From Trema orientale (Eukaryota; Streptophyta; Magnoliopsida; Rosales; Cannabaceae): a DNA stretch of 64,000 nt. The notes beneath the pieces were generated by a model. It searched no databases. It was not told where the DNA came from and worked only from the letters and a program-made list of their open reading frames with translations. Position 1 is the first letter of the stretch; each line of letters opens with the position of its first letter. The position numbers and the translations under genes are program-made. Shown here one piece after another: positions 12,100-23,640 of the stretch. The stretch lies in contig JXTC01000002.1 of NCBI GenBank assembly GCA_002914845.1, forward strand, positions 3,112,933 through 3,176,932, read 5' to 3'.

Positions 12100-12535
12100 G
12101 GAAATTGCCTAATCAATTTATTAGGGTTTCTAACACTTTTTACCTATAAAACTAAAAGAAATTACAAAAATACATAGGTCAGCTTCCCACCCCCCCCCCC
12201 CCCCCCCCCCCCCCAATTCCTATACCCTTTTTATTAGAAAAATATCACTTTTAAAAACAAATTAGAAAAATATCATTTTTAAAATAGTTACTAGTTATTA
12301 GTTTCTGAAAACTGGTTACTAGTTTTGTATTAATTATATATACCTTTGGTTACTAGTTACTAGTACTTGAAAATTAATTACCAGTTACTAGTTATTTTTT
12401 TGAAAAAGTATTTTTCTAAATCTTTTCTCAAAAGTGTCATTTTTCTAATAGAAAGGGTACCGGATTTAAAGAAATAGAGCCCACCGTATTTTTTTAATTT
12501 TTTTCCTCAAAATGTCGTAATCAATTTACTTAAAA
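12100..12535. repeat. Dispersed repeat, family A copy 2, with a 25-base poly-C run
   Basis: Colinear with 7445-7790: TAGGGTTTCTAACACTTTTT, AATTACAAAAATAC, TAGAAAAATATCA blocks, a central ACTGGTTACTAG/ACTAGTTA core, then CCCACCGTATTTTT. It contains a homopolymer of 25 C at 12190-12214, very unusual in this AT-rich window and a likely spot for assembly error. Element class is unresolved. Confidence 0.55.
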
Positions 12536-13880
12536 ACTGATTCAATCCAATACAACTAGTTAGAGCTGTCAAGTATTCTCAAGTTCTTTTTTATTTTTTT
12601 TTGTGGTGTATAAAATTTTACATTAAATTTACTTTTTTAAATATAAAATTGAATTATTTGAAAAAACAAAATTGAAAAAAGGGCAATTAAAACTCTTTAT
12701 TAATTAGATGGGCTAATTTCGGCTCAAAAGAACTAGTACATTCATGCACGCGGATTGGCACAACACAATACATTAGAGCATGGGCTAATGGGCCTTGCCG
12801 GATCAATGATTTTATATTACTAGTTGGCACGACATGACATGACTAAAAAATAGGCCGTGCCTAATACGACACAAAGGCACATTTGTGCTGAACTTAAATG
12901 GGACGAGTCGTGCGTTTGACACCTCAACAACTAGTAATTGAATTGAATTAGTTCTTGTAATCGTTTGTAAGCCAATTTTTTTTGGGGGGACTTTTTTCTA
13001 ATATATTTTAATCTAAAAGAAATAAATTCTTGTGTTTCAAACTTTTGGCCTTTTTCTAATATATTTCTAAGGAGAGGTGGTAAATGGAAAAAAGAGATGG
13101 GTAAGCTGTATACTACTTAGTTTAGCTTGGGTTTTTATTTAAGTGCTAAGGTTTATGTTACAAGATACACAAGCGGAAAAAAAAAAAAAAAAAACATTTG
13201 AATATATTTGTTACTATTGAATTTGATTGCATTAATCGGTTCAATTGGTTTGAATTTTTAGCACCCCTACCACGGCTGCTGAAGGAGATAGGAAAGAGAG
13301 AAGCAGTGAAGTTTAATTTAGAGTCAATTTTAGTTATGGAAATTGGGAACGAAAGAATAAGATTTTTTTTTTTGGGAACGGAAGAATAAGAATTCTGTAC
13401 CAAAGATTAATAGGTAATTAAGGAATTAAATCAATTTAGATCTTGATCATATGGTAAAAATAACATAAAATTGGAAAGTACTGATACCCACATTTTGACT
13501 GAAAAAAACGTTTCGTATTCTTCGGAAGACGAACCTCATATTCCAGAACTCAAAAATATCGTTATCTCTATGGTCAATGGACTCCAAACAAATAGACTAC
13601 TGAGATTTTGCTTGACAGGAGTTGCTACAAATTTCTAGACTATGCTTCTTTATGTTGTATAAGTATGGATATAGTACATATTTGACATTAGTATCCTATA
13701 CATAGAGAAAATATCATAATCGTTCCTTGAACTTTTACGAAATCCAATTTATACCATTGTAGTAGTATAGATATAGTACATATTTTACATTACCATTATA
13801 CTTATGTCATAAAATTCAATACTAATCAGACTTGCATTATGGATGGGTTAAGTTAGCCGAACCGGCTTCACAAAACTTGT
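12536..13880. other. Non-coding interval with a GC-richer relic at 12700-12915
   Basis: No gene seen. The part at 12700-12915 is richer in G and C and repeats GGCACGACATGACATGAC, CCGTGCCTAATACGAC and GCACATTTGTGC-like words, resembling worn ends of common plant repeats. A poly-A run lies at about 13178-13194. The overlapping ORFs at 13158-13403 and 13198-13389 are low-complexity shadows of each other. Confidence 0.4.
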
Positions 13881-14156
13881 TTAAAGGACAAATTACCACC
13901 TTCTTGGCTCTTAACTTTTGCTAAGTGTTATACTTTACCTAAGATAATTGACTTTGACACATTTTGCAAAAGTAGCCTAATTTTTCCCCAAAATTAGCAA
14001 AAATAGTCTCACTTTGTCCCAAAATTAGCTTCTTGATGATTAAATTGGTGGAACATAGTACTTTTGCTATTTAATTGGGCAAAATATGTTAAAATCAATT
14101 ATCTTACGGTGTAACACTTGACAAAAGTCATGGGCTAAGAGGGTATTTTATCCTTA
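13881..14156. repeat. Long inverted-repeat (foldback) MITE
   Basis: The two ends pair over more than 80 bases. Left: AAGGACAAATTACCACC, then CTAAGTGTTATACTTTACC, then GATAATTGACTTTGACACAT. The right end on the minus strand carries AAGGATAAAATACCCTC, CAAGTGTTACACCGTAA and GATAATTGATTTTAACATAT. The centre contains mirrored AAAATTAGC blocks. Flanking TTAA-like bases are ambiguous, so the superfamily is not assigned. Confidence 0.7.
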
Positions 14157-14241
14157 AATGAAAAAGGAAAATGTAATTGGATGGTCGTAATTTAGAGACA
14201 AACTGAAAATAATTTTTCTAAGAGTATCATAATATTGTGTA

Positions 14242-14596
14242 GGGATAACTGTAAAAAAATACTCTCATATTTGGGTATTCTGAAATTTAAACCCTGAAGT
14301 TTGGAATCTACAAAATAATACCCTGAGATTAAGAATTTCTAAAAATTAATACATTGGACAGATTTTTTGACCAATTTTAGGAATGAAAAAACAATAATAT
14401 CCTCAATTAAAACTAGATTAATCCATATTCTTCATCTTAATTTTGAGGATATTATTTTATTTTATCAGTTAAAAATCAATACAGGGTATTAATTTTCAGA
14501 AATTCGTAATCTCAAGGTATTATTTTGTGGAATCCAAACTTCAGAGTTTAAATTACAGAATATCCAAACATGAGGGTATTTATTTGCAATTATTCC
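14242..14596. mobile_element. Mutator-like MITE with 9-bp target duplication
   Basis: A 355-bp element with very long terminal inverted repeats (about 150 bp). The left end begins GGGATAACTG and runs through ATTTGGGTATTCTGAAATTT; the right end on the minus strand begins GGAATAATTG and runs through GTTTGGATATTCTGTAATTT. It is bounded by the perfect 9-bp direct repeat TATTGTGTA (14233-14241 and 14597-14605). Long TIRs plus a 9-bp duplication are the signature of Mutator-like elements. A related copy is at 27044-27354. Confidence 0.88.
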
Positions 14597-14949
14597 TATT
14601 GTGTAACGAGTGTTACATGTTCTATGACCATAAATTTATTATTTTTTTAGAACTAATCAGTAACCACAAATAGTGTGACTCCCACCACACAACAATGTGA
14701 TATTACTAGAAATAGTAATATTTTAAAACATTCGTATCGAAGTCACTTTACTCCAAATTACTATTATCTAAGTCCATTTCTTAACTCATAAGCCGATTGT
14801 GAACAACCAACTCATCTGTGACCCACATTTATTTTAACTTTTAAAAATAAAATTTAAGGCAAACATATTATAGTCTAAAATTATTAAAAACCTATAATAT
14901 TATATACAAATGGTATGTTGAAATAAATTGATAACACGATTCAATAATG

Positions 14950-17059
14950 GGAAATTAACCTGCGTAGTCTTATTTTGTGACTAAATGACTTTTCTGCTCT
15001 TTTTTTTCAGAATGACTTTTATAGTTCAAAATTATGACATTTTTAGTTCATTTTAGAGAGAGAAAATTTTGTGTTTTCAAATCTGCCCTTCTGCCAATTC
15101 ATGCCTTTTAGATGAGTATAAATACATAGTCCTCTCCTCTTTCTTACTTTCCCCCAAATTTTTCCTCCCAATTGTACTAAAGTTGCTGCCATTCTCTTCT
15201 TTTTTATTTTGTTTCTAAAGCAACCTATTTTCTATTTCTCCTTGTCGTGCATGCTCATACTTAGCCCTCTCTCTCCCATTTCTCCTTGTCGTGTATGCTC
15301 ATACTCAGCTCTCTCTTTCTCTCTCTCTCGCGCGCGCGTCTACTCCATCCACCATAGCTCCATTCTCCTTCGCCCATCTTGCTTTGTGGTTTGGCTAGTA
15401 TCATCTTTGATTTTATCTCGCCCATCTCTCTCTTTCTCTATCCTACTATCTTATTTTAGTTTGGCTTGATTATATGAAGAAAAAGGTATATGTTTGTTTT
15501 GATTTTCGTTTACTTCTTCTTCCTCTTCTTCCATTTTTTTTTTCCTGAAAAATCTAGTCACTTCTTATTTTGGGGTTAGAAGTCAGTGGGTAATAATTAT
15601 TTTAAGTTAGATGATATGGATCTGTATGATATTTAACATTTTTCCAATCAGATCTGTGTCAATATAATATAACCAGATCTTTATGTGACCATATGTCACA
15701 AATTTTGTGACACAGTGGCACAATATGTGTGAATTTGTTATATATGTTGTGATTAGAAGAAGTCAAAGTGTATGTGACTATGTGTCACAATATTTATTAC
15801 ACTTTTTTCCAATATATTTTCTATTGTTACAGTGGTCCAATTTTCGTTATTGGCAGACCAAAGTTTATTACTGGTAGTCACAATTTTGTGACTGATGATC
15901 ACTATTTATTTTACATCATTATGAATATTGAGGGATTTTGTCAAGAAATATATTAGGTACTTGTTGATCCACGTTAAACTTTTATTTTATTTTATTTTAT
16001 TTTTTTGCAGAGATAGGCAGTATTGATGTTTTCCTAAATAACAATGGTAATTTGGACCATAATAAAATCTATCATAGGATGAAGACATTAGGTTTGTTAG
16101 AAATTGTGTACGAAGCTCTTGAGTTGAGACTTGAACATCATACCATAAAGATTAAATATGTTGTTGATGGGACACTTGGTCCTATTAAGATTATTAGTGA
16201 CCTAAAGTTTACATGGAGCTAAAAAGAAAAGAAAGTCTTTTGATCATTTTGTCACAAAAAAAATGTCACATAATTTGTTTAGTAATTATAGATCCGTATT
16301 TTTTTTGTTTTTACAAACAAGAACAGTATTGTTATTTTCGTGAAGTACAACATTAGGTGACAACTATAATGTCTGTCATGGGATGGAGAGTACAGGTGTT
16401 TTAGTTACTAATAGAGCAACCTATATCGATTTATTAGAAATTATATTTAATGCTCTAGAGTTGAGACTTGAACATCATACAATGGAGATGAAATATATTG
16501 TTGATGTGGGACTTTTTTCTATGAAGATAATAAATGACTGTTTCGTTAAGTTTACATTGAGTTAAAGAAGAACGAAGTTAATAAGACCACGAGTATAATA
16601 ATTCTTGACAGTCATAAAATTGTGACACAGAGTCACATACATGTTTATAAATCATGTTACCATCAACACAAAAAAATTCTTTACAGTCATAAAATTGTGA
16701 CACAGAGTCACACAGCTTTGATAGGGACTGGTATATTTTTCAAATTAAAAGAGAAAAAAAAAATAATTTGAAAAAAGAAGGTTACAAACCATTGTTACTA
16801 TCAATACACATAAAATTCCTGATAGTCATAAAATTGTGACATGGAGTCACACAGCTCTGACAGGAACTGGTACGTTTTTCAAATATAAAAAAAATTGAAA
16901 GAAAAAAAATAAAATAGAGCTCAAAAGCTGACACGGATTAGTCAAGTCAATGGCATTTTAGACTTTTTGTTGTCCGTAGAATATTAGAAATGTCATTTTA
17001 AAAAAGTGAACTAAAAAAGTCATTTTAGGCAAAATTTAAACTATCTATGTCAATTTCCC
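14950..17059. mobile_element. Non-autonomous Mutator-like element (2.1 kb) with perfect 9-bp target duplication
   Basis: The ends GGGAAATTAACCTGCG and (minus strand) GGGAAATTGACATAGA form imperfect terminal inverted repeats that share further blocks such as AAATGACTTTT and TAGTTCA. The 9-bp direct repeat TTCAATAAT flanks them exactly (14941-14949 and 17060-17068). Inside are a promoter-like TATAAATAC (15117-15125) followed by a CT-rich leader, two diverged copies of a coding-like module (16020-16222 and 16345-16566), and three repeats of GTCATAAAATTGTGACA with GAGTCACA (about 16605-16860). The module reads LEIVYEALELRLEHHTIKIKY-like and resembles the N-terminal part of MULE transposases; the DDE catalytic part is absent, so the element cannot move itself. 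The perfect duplication suggests a fairly young insertion. Confidence 0.88.
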
Positions 17060-17068
17060 TTCAATAAT

Positions 17069-18396
17069 AAAATAAAGCCTATCAAATAACTAAGAAGGCC
17101 GAATAGCTAAGGGCCTCTTACAAAAATTTAGGGGAAAAGTTCATAAATACTCGTTTTATTAAGCACATTTTCATAGGTATCCATTTTTGGAGAAATGGTG
17201 CACAAAACGGGTATTCAGTGTAAATTTCTCAAAATCCTAGCCCGACATCCAAAAAATTGCAAAATCCTGGGTGGTGGTCTGTCTTTTGAAAAATCCTGGA
17301 TCGATTTAGAAAAAGCATTTTTCAGAAGTGCATTCTAAAAACTACCACTTTTGTAAGATATTTAGAAACATACCACTTTTTGTTAAAAAATCGTATTTTT
17401 AAGTAATCTCAAGGTAACTATTGTTTGGTCATCTTAGATAATTTGACCGATTATTTTAAGTATCTCATTAATAAGTAAAAATAGTATTTTTCTAGAATTT
17501 GTTAAAAATGGTATTTTTCTACATAAATTTGGAATTTTCAAAATAATTTTCAAATCTCGGCCCTTTTTTTTTCTTTTTTTTTTTGTTGTTGAAAAGTTTC
17601 CATATAAAATCAAATTTCCTCATTAATTAACCAAACATCTATATCATCTAATATTTTAGTTAAAAATTATCGCTTTTTTTCTTTTCCCTTAAACAGTTAA
17701 AAATCATCAATTGAATCGACGCATTTTTCTTATCCATAGGCAGTACACACAATCATTTTCATGTATGTTTAATCTAATATCACATAAAATTTAATTTGTT
17801 ATACGTAAATACACATAAATATTTGGTAACACAAGTCAAATTCGTGTGAAACGGATCGATCTGATTTAGACCAGCCTTTTCATTTGCATCCGCTCATACC
17901 TATTTTCCTCAACCTTAAGGCCATCTCTAACCCAAAACTCTATTTTGGAGTAATTAAAATTCTAAAATAGAATATTTTATATATTTTTCCAATCTCCAAC
18001 CCATTACTCCAAATACTACAATAAGAATATTCTCTACACAAAAAAAGAATATTCTCATAGTCTTTTACCCAATTTTCTTTTTTTTACCCAAATAGTCCTT
18101 TAGAACATATGTGAAAATTAACTTTTAATGGGGGTACTTTTGGAAATTTGACAAAAACGGTGCAAAACTGTAGTTGTGCTTTATTTTGGCACAACAAATA
18201 GCGCTTGGTTGGAGGTCCTCATTGCGCCAAAAGTGGAGAAATCTCTATTTTAGAGATTCGGTTGGAGATGCTCCAAGCCTTGTTTGAAGCATATAGTCAT
18301 TTTGTCATCAAAATTGTCAACCTAGACACTATACATCCATTTGCATGGACCTTATGGCACACTTGTTCGATAAAGTGGATTAACTTCAAAACTCTC
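17069..18396. other. Non-coding repeat-rich interval
   Basis: From about 17330 to 17530 there is an inverted arrangement of ACCACTTTT...AAAATGGTATTTTTCT blocks, the same subterminal words as in repeat families A and B, so another worn foldback element is likely. No target duplication found. The remainder (17580-18396) shows no gene; the ORF at 18205-18456 runs into the SINE and is not supported. Confidence 0.4.
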
Positions 18397-18519
18397 GTGG
18401 TCACAGATATAACCCGATTGCTAACTGCACTCACTTCTGTTAGCAATCACTTCTAATGTTGAGGTATTGAGTTCAAATTCCTAATTCCTAATTGTCCAAA
18501 AAAAAAAAAAAAAAAAAAT
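18397..18519 (+). mobile_element. Short tRNA-derived SINE with 12-bp target duplication
   Basis: About 100 bases begin GTGGTCACAGATATAACCC, carry a pol III B-box-like GAGTTCAAATTCC near the 3' end, and finish in an A tail of about 22. The perfect 12-bp direct repeat TTCAAAACTCTC flanks the unit (18385-18396 and 18520-18531). A-tail plus long target duplication is the mark of LINE-assisted retroposition, and the head resembles a tRNA-derived promoter. It is much shorter than usual plant SINEs (often 150-350 bp), so it may be a 5'-truncated or very compact family. Confidence 0.75.
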
Positions 18520-18531
18520 TTCAAAACTCTC

Positions 18532-19289
18532 CAAACAATAGAAAAAATTTGACTTTCATTTATTAGTTTTTATTTCCAGGTAATTGCATTCCCAGTGCAG
18601 AAAACGCTCAGAAAACGCTTTAGAAAAACCACCCCACCTTCGTTTGTATAAAGCAAATTTATAAGGGAAATGTCCAAATCTTTGATTTTAGGTTGCTCTT
18701 TTTTTATTTTTTTTCCTCCAAAGCATTGACTTTCTCTTTTTTTTTTTGGGATAAAGACCCAAATGACGTAATTTAAAATTTAAGGACCAAGTGACACTTT
18801 TCTCATAATCTAGGGACTAACAGGGTCATTTATACTTTTTCTTATAATGAATCTGATAATGTTGCTTAACCTGAATATATTCATAAGTGTAACTTAATCC
18901 AATTCATGGAAAAAAAAGAAAAAAAAAACCCCTGCTTAAATCACACAAGTTTTTGTCTGCATGCAGGTTAGGATGTGTGGCAAGCTTCTATCTTAAATCA
19001 GGAATCAGAAAAAGAAATGCCAAAACTCTTCAGAAACTTGCAGAAACATCAGATTACAATTGAAATTTAAACTAGAAATCTTAGGATGGTCATCAAAGTT
19101 TTTGTCTGACTCAAAAATGAAACTACTAACCAGCAATATCACAGTATTTTTATGGCCTCCAACTAGTGATTCTCTGTTAGTATGACATTCTCACTCTCTC
19201 CTTTTCATGATTGTTTTCACTAATTTTCTGATCATAGATCCTACGAGTGCAATACAAATAGTTCGTACCAAGGTATCGATTGATAACTA
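18532..19289. other. Non-coding interval, nothing recognised
   Basis: AT-rich with several poly-T and poly-A runs and no credible ORF. No inverted-repeat ends with target duplications were found. Confidence 0.4.
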
Positions 19290-19589
19290 GGCTTTGTTTG
19301 GAACCTGGATTCTTGGAGGAAAAATAATTGTGAGAGAAAAATAAGGAGAAAAAAAAAGGCAAAAAATATTTTCCCAAAATTCTGTAGAACTCTATTTTGA
19401 AATTTTTCTTTTTTCTTAATCAATTTATCAAAATTCTATGTACTAAAAAATGACATGAAATCTAACTCTCGTCTTTTCTGAAAAAAATTTCTATTATTAT
19501 TATTATTTTCAAATCCAAACAAGAGAAAATAGGATCTCTTGAATTTTTTTTCTTTCCCTCAAACAATTCAGGTTCCAACCAAACAAGCC
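19290..19589. mobile_element. hAT-like MITE, 300 bp
   Basis: The left end is GGCTTTGTTTGGAACCTGG and the right end on the minus strand is GGCTTGTTTGGTTGGAACCT. The shared GGC-TTGTTTGG-AACCTG inverted repeat is the type seen in many plant hAT-derived MITEs. No clean 8-bp target duplication was found. The ends resemble those of the larger element at 23641-25228. Confidence 0.65.
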
Positions 19590-19738
19590 GAAGAAGAGGA
19601 AAAAAAATACAAAACATAAACTCTGCCAATAAATGGTGGAAGCTTTCTAAAACCTTAACTGTCAGTAAGCAACCCTGAGAAACTTTAAACTCCGTTACAA
19701 AAGCAAGTTGAGCTTATCAACGAGGGTTTTTGTTTTTG

Positions 19739-19774
<36 letters not shown>
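19739..19774. repeat. (ATT)n microsatellite
   Basis: About twelve uninterrupted ATT/TTA trinucleotides. Confidence 0.95.
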
Positions 19775-20840
19775 TTGTTTTTGATACTACAGATAGCCTT
19801 TTAGGCAAGCATGTGAATTAATGTGAACTCAACTCATCAAAGAAGTTTTCCTAGGTGATAACAAAAAAATAAATTGGCTGAGGATTCTTCCCTACTTTAT
19901 ATGTTCTTTCAACTAGTACTCCCCCTTAAACATAGGAAACTTTTCCGCTATCTAAATTCACAAAACCTCTTCCATGTGGGCCTATTATTTCCACTGTATT
20001 GTTACCGATAACCCATCCTATGTAACGTAAAACCTTCTCTCCGCCTCCCATTCCCCCAGCTCCGGAAACCCAAAACGGAAAAAGAAAGAACGAAAACAAA
20101 TTATTATTTAGCTTTTATCACATATAAGTGCAACATCATATGTAACTGCAACAAAATCATTCTCACACTCAGTAACTAAAAACTCCTTTAAGCCAACGTA
20201 ATAGCCTCTCCTGAGAGATCCTATGACACACTTTCGAATAAAAACTCATAAATGCAAGATAGTGTAGCAAACTTGAATATAACCAATAAACAAATGAGGT
20301 GCATCTACATATAAAATGTGACCCTTCAGGGAGGACACAATGCAAATCAAGAAATTAAAGTACTACCAGACTGAAAAAAAGAGGAAGAAAGTCTGTGCCT
20401 TAGAGTTTTGTTCATTCTTCATTTAGCTGAAACAATGGGAAATGTAAGCCTAATATCTACCATACGGAATTCACCTTACTTCTACCACTTTAAGAAAACA
20501 GCCATAAATTCATATATGCTGCTCAAAATATAACCACAAAGATCTAATTGATGTTTACAAAATTATACTCATTCAAAGAAGCATAGAAAACCAATTGCCA
20601 TCAACCTTAGATGTAAGGTTAGCGGCAATAAAGCGCACCTGCCACAGTGATGGGTTAAAAGGTAGCACCTCAGAACTTTGATCAGGAGAGCATAAACAGT
20701 CAGCACAACTGGCATGATCTAGATTCCAATGGCACAAATAGCAGCGTAAACTATGACCAGATAAGTTTGGCCAACCAAAACTGAAGTAAAACAGCACCTC
20801 CATGTCATCCCAATTCAGGCCAAGATCACAGGACAATATA

Positions 20841-21656
20841 CTACACAATCTCAGCACCAGAGACAGGTAAAGTACTCATCTGCAATGTTCTACCATTTCC
20901 AGATGCAAGAAACCGAACAGATGGCAAAGAAGGATCTGTAACGGATTCAATCTCAAGAAAATTAAAATCATATGCACCAGAGCGCTTCAAGCTGAAGACG
21001 AATACGAGTATAATCCATCCCAACATGGAAACTGCCCAAAAGTTGTTCATCCCATGAATCAAACCCCATGCAATGGCATACCCAACAATGATTCCCGACA
21101 AATGCCCAAGAAAACTTGCTTGAGGAACAATAATAGAAGTAAAAATAAGTGACTCAAACGGCGCAAAACTGATTGGAAGAGATAGAAACCCAAAAAGATC
21201 CAATTTCGACGATGGCTGCTTTACAGAGAGAATTGTCATCCACCCAAAAACAACACAAGAATATCCAACTGCTGTCACTCTCCTGAAATACTCGAGCTTG
21301 AATCTTTGAATCAGAAGATGGTACATCCCCAAAACTAGCACCCCAGATAGCACAGCCAGGACAAGCGTGTAATGGAGATAATATTCAACTCCAAGTCCCA
21401 AAGGCCCCAACTTTTCAACCACACCAAGACTCCAAAGTGCACTCATATTGAACACAAGATGAATAATGCTTATATGTGAAAAGGCCGAGGTTATAATCCT
21501 CCAATGGTGCCCTTCAATGGCGGTTTCATAACTCAAGCCCACATGAGAATACCCAATATTTTTCTTCTGAATGTAAAACCAGATTGCACTGCATATTCCT
21601 ATAATACAACTTGTGGCTGGTTTTTCCAATATCTCATAAACCAAAGGCCTCCCCAT
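20841..21656 (-). CDS. RBL13: Rhomboid-like intramembrane protease, RBL13 type
   Basis: 271 residues, close in length and sequence to plant RHOMBOID-like 13. It opens [20 protein letters not shown], an N-terminal style I recognise for RBL13. About six membrane segments lie at 16-30, 58-80, 92-117, 128-145, 165-200 and 208-223. The rhomboid catalytic dyad is visible: Ser133 in GYSC (131-134, GxSx) and His185 in GHLSG (184-188). The TM2 motif HLVFN gives His66 and Asn70. It therefore looks able to act as a serine protease cutting substrates within the membrane. The start is well supported, because an in-frame TAA directly precedes the ATG. The CDS is intronless. A leader extending to about 22250 probably contains an intron (donor CAG/GTGAGAAAC near 22170). 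3' UTR probably lies at 20400-20840. Substrate and organelle cannot be told from sequence. Confidence 0.93.
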   Translation of the reverse strand: MGRPLVYEILEKPATSCIIGICSAIWFYIQKKNIGYSHVGLSYETAIEGHHWRIITSAFSHISIIHLVFNMSALWSLGVVEKLGPLGLGVEYYLHYTLVLAVLSGVLVLGMYHLLIQRFKLEYFRRVTAVGYSCVVFGWMTILSVKQPSSKLDLFGFLSLPISFAPFESLIFTSIIVPQASFLGHLSGIIVGYAIAWGLIHGMNNFWAVSMLGWIILVFVFSLKRSGAYDFNFLEIESVTDPSLPSVRFLASGNGRTLQMSTLPVSGAEIV

Positions 21657-22255
21657 TTATTCCACCCTTTACACAATATTTCCCCCAGAACCTCTCCTTA
21701 ACACTCCACAATTCTTCTACTTCGATTATGAAAATTCAATACTACAATTTCAACAACAACGCTAAACCCATAAAGAATCTAGAACCCTTTTGCTCTAAGA
21801 ATCAAGATACAGGTCACTCATACCATGAAAATACTCAAGTGTTTCTCAAAACCGAACTCAGAATCCATAAAATTTAAGAACTTGCTGGATCTAAATCCCC
21901 TAAAAAAAGCTCAAAAATTCACCAAACTTCATTAAATCAATGGGCATAAAACACTTTTCTAAGAAATGGGTTCATTGAATTGAATCAATCAAAGAGGTCT
22001 ACTTCTTAGAGAATCCACAAATAGTTGCAGGGGAAACTTGTTTGGGCAACAATGGGAAACCCATATTGAATAATCGATTTTCTTCAGTGTTAAGCAAATG
22101 AGAGAGATATTTGGTTCACAGTAATCAAAGAATCAGAGGGATTCTTGGTAAAGGAGGCATAGAAGTTTCTCACCTGTTTGGTTTGGCTTCAAATCGATTT
22201 GCCTTCTTCTTCTTGGGGTTTGGATTTTCTGGGACTTTCGGAGTTGCGTAGTGCA
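21657..22255 (-). promoter_or_regulatory. Probable 5' leader and leader intron of the RBL13-like gene
   Basis: On the minus strand a CAG/GTGAGAAAC donor-like site lies near 22170 and an acceptor-like TTGATTCTTAG near 21800. Between them the sequence is T-rich and intron-like. This is inferred from splice signals alone. The CT-rich exon-like stretch at 22180-22250 would be the first exon. Confidence 0.35.
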
Positions 22256-22642
22256 CATCAACACAGATGACTCGAAGATTTTACGGAAACACCCCTAGTC
22301 CTCGAGCTCTCTGATTAATAATTTTAAGGGATAATATGAAAAACAACCACAGTATTTTATAAAAACAAATCCGCACTTTTAAATTTATATCAAATTAAAT
22401 ATTTAATTTACATTTTTCTATCAAATAGAATTCAGTCCATCTCCTCATCTCCTTTCAAAAAAAAAAAAAAAGGAATCCAGTCCATTTACACTTTTTATGG
22501 GCATTTTACAAAATTTCAGGCCCAAAATACTAAAAATTGAAAAATCATATTAGTTGATTTTTTGAAAAATTTCAAATTGATTTAGAAAAATATCAATTTT
22601 TAAAAATTTTATTAGAAAAATAATACTTTAAAAAATATTTAA

Positions 22643-23003
22643 NNNNNNNNNNNNNNNNNNNNNNNNNNNNNNNNNNNNNNNNNNNNNNNNNNNNNNNNNN
22701 NNNNNNNNNNNNNNNNNNNNNNNNNNNNNNNNNNNNNNNNNNNNNNNNNNNNNNNNNNNNNNNNNNNNNNNNNNNNNNNNNNNNNNNNNNNNNNNNNNNN
22801 NNNNNNNNNNNNNNNNNNNNNNNNNNNNNNNNNNNNNNNNNNNNNNNNNNNNNNNNNNNNNNNNNNNNNNNNNNNNNNNNNNNNNNNNNNNNNNNNNNNN
22901 NNNNNNNNNNNNNNNNNNNNNNNNNNNNNNNNNNNNNNNNNNNNNNNNNNNNNNNNNNNNNNNNNNNNNNNNNNNNNNNNNNNNNNNNNNNNNNNNNNNN
23001 NNN
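22643..23003. other. Assembly gap (361 N)
   Basis: A run of 361 undetermined bases, bordered by an AT-rich MITE-like stretch on the left (TTTAGAAAAATATCA blocks) and a poly-T run on the right. Any reading frames across it are artefacts. Confidence 0.99.
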
Positions 23004-23640
23004 TTTTTTTTTTTTTTTTTTCGCTTCAGAAAACATTTGTTAATAAATTCAAGAACCAAACTCTTAATTAGAAAAATAAAATAAAATTAAAGTTGAAATA
23101 AATGGATCTTCTTCCTCCCGTCTCTTTGATCCCCGTCGACAACAGGCCCTAAGACTCTGGTTCGAACCCAGCGATGACAAACTACGATGGTGTTTCGAAA
23201 GTAGTTTTCCCAAAGCTGAAGTTATTTGTGGTGTTCCACTCGATGTACAGATGCGATTTGGCTCCAAGGATGTAGAAGATGGTGAGGGTCAGTAGACTAG
23301 ATGATGGGGTGGAGGGGGTTTTGTTCAAGGGATGAGACCCAATCGGGTATTGGATCATATGAAGGCACGGCTGAAGGACTCCGAGATCACGGCAGCGGAG
23401 GCCAACGAGTGCCGTTCAGCTTCCCTACGAGGCACAGGTGCTTGGCAGCGCGCGATTTTGGATTCGATGGAGTAGTCGTGGAAGTAACAGAAGCTATGAC
23501 CTTGAATACGAGCAAGCAAAGTTTCTCCATGAAGAGTTTCCAGGTAAAAGGATGGGAAATTTTGGCAAGAAAATGAGAGGAGACTTATGCGTATCGTCAA
23601 AGGAAAATATCTCGTGTGAATAAGGAAAAGAAACTTTAGT
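23004..23640. other. GC-richer unassigned segment
   Basis: About 500 bases with near-coding base composition, standing out from the AT-rich surroundings, with overlapping short ORFs on both strands (23064-23267 minus, 23301-23576 plus, 23355-23600 minus). None resembles a family I recognise. It could be a gene relic or a piece captured by a transposon. The adjoining gap hides its left context. Confidence 0.3.

Noticed and set aside
15209-15469. 86-residue hydrophobic/Ser-rich ORF
   Set aside because: It is the translated CT-rich leader inside the MULE derivative, low in complexity.
20573-20857. 94-residue ORF overlapping the end of the RBL13-like CDS
   Set aside because: Out of frame with the rhomboid and without recognisable features; most likely 3' UTR.
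22593-23059. Long reading frames across 22593-23059
   Set aside because: They consist almost entirely of the N gap.
23150-23185. tRNA-like B-box GGTTCGAACCC
   Set aside because: No matching A-box, acceptor stem or cloverleaf could be built around it; likely chance in a GC-richer segment.
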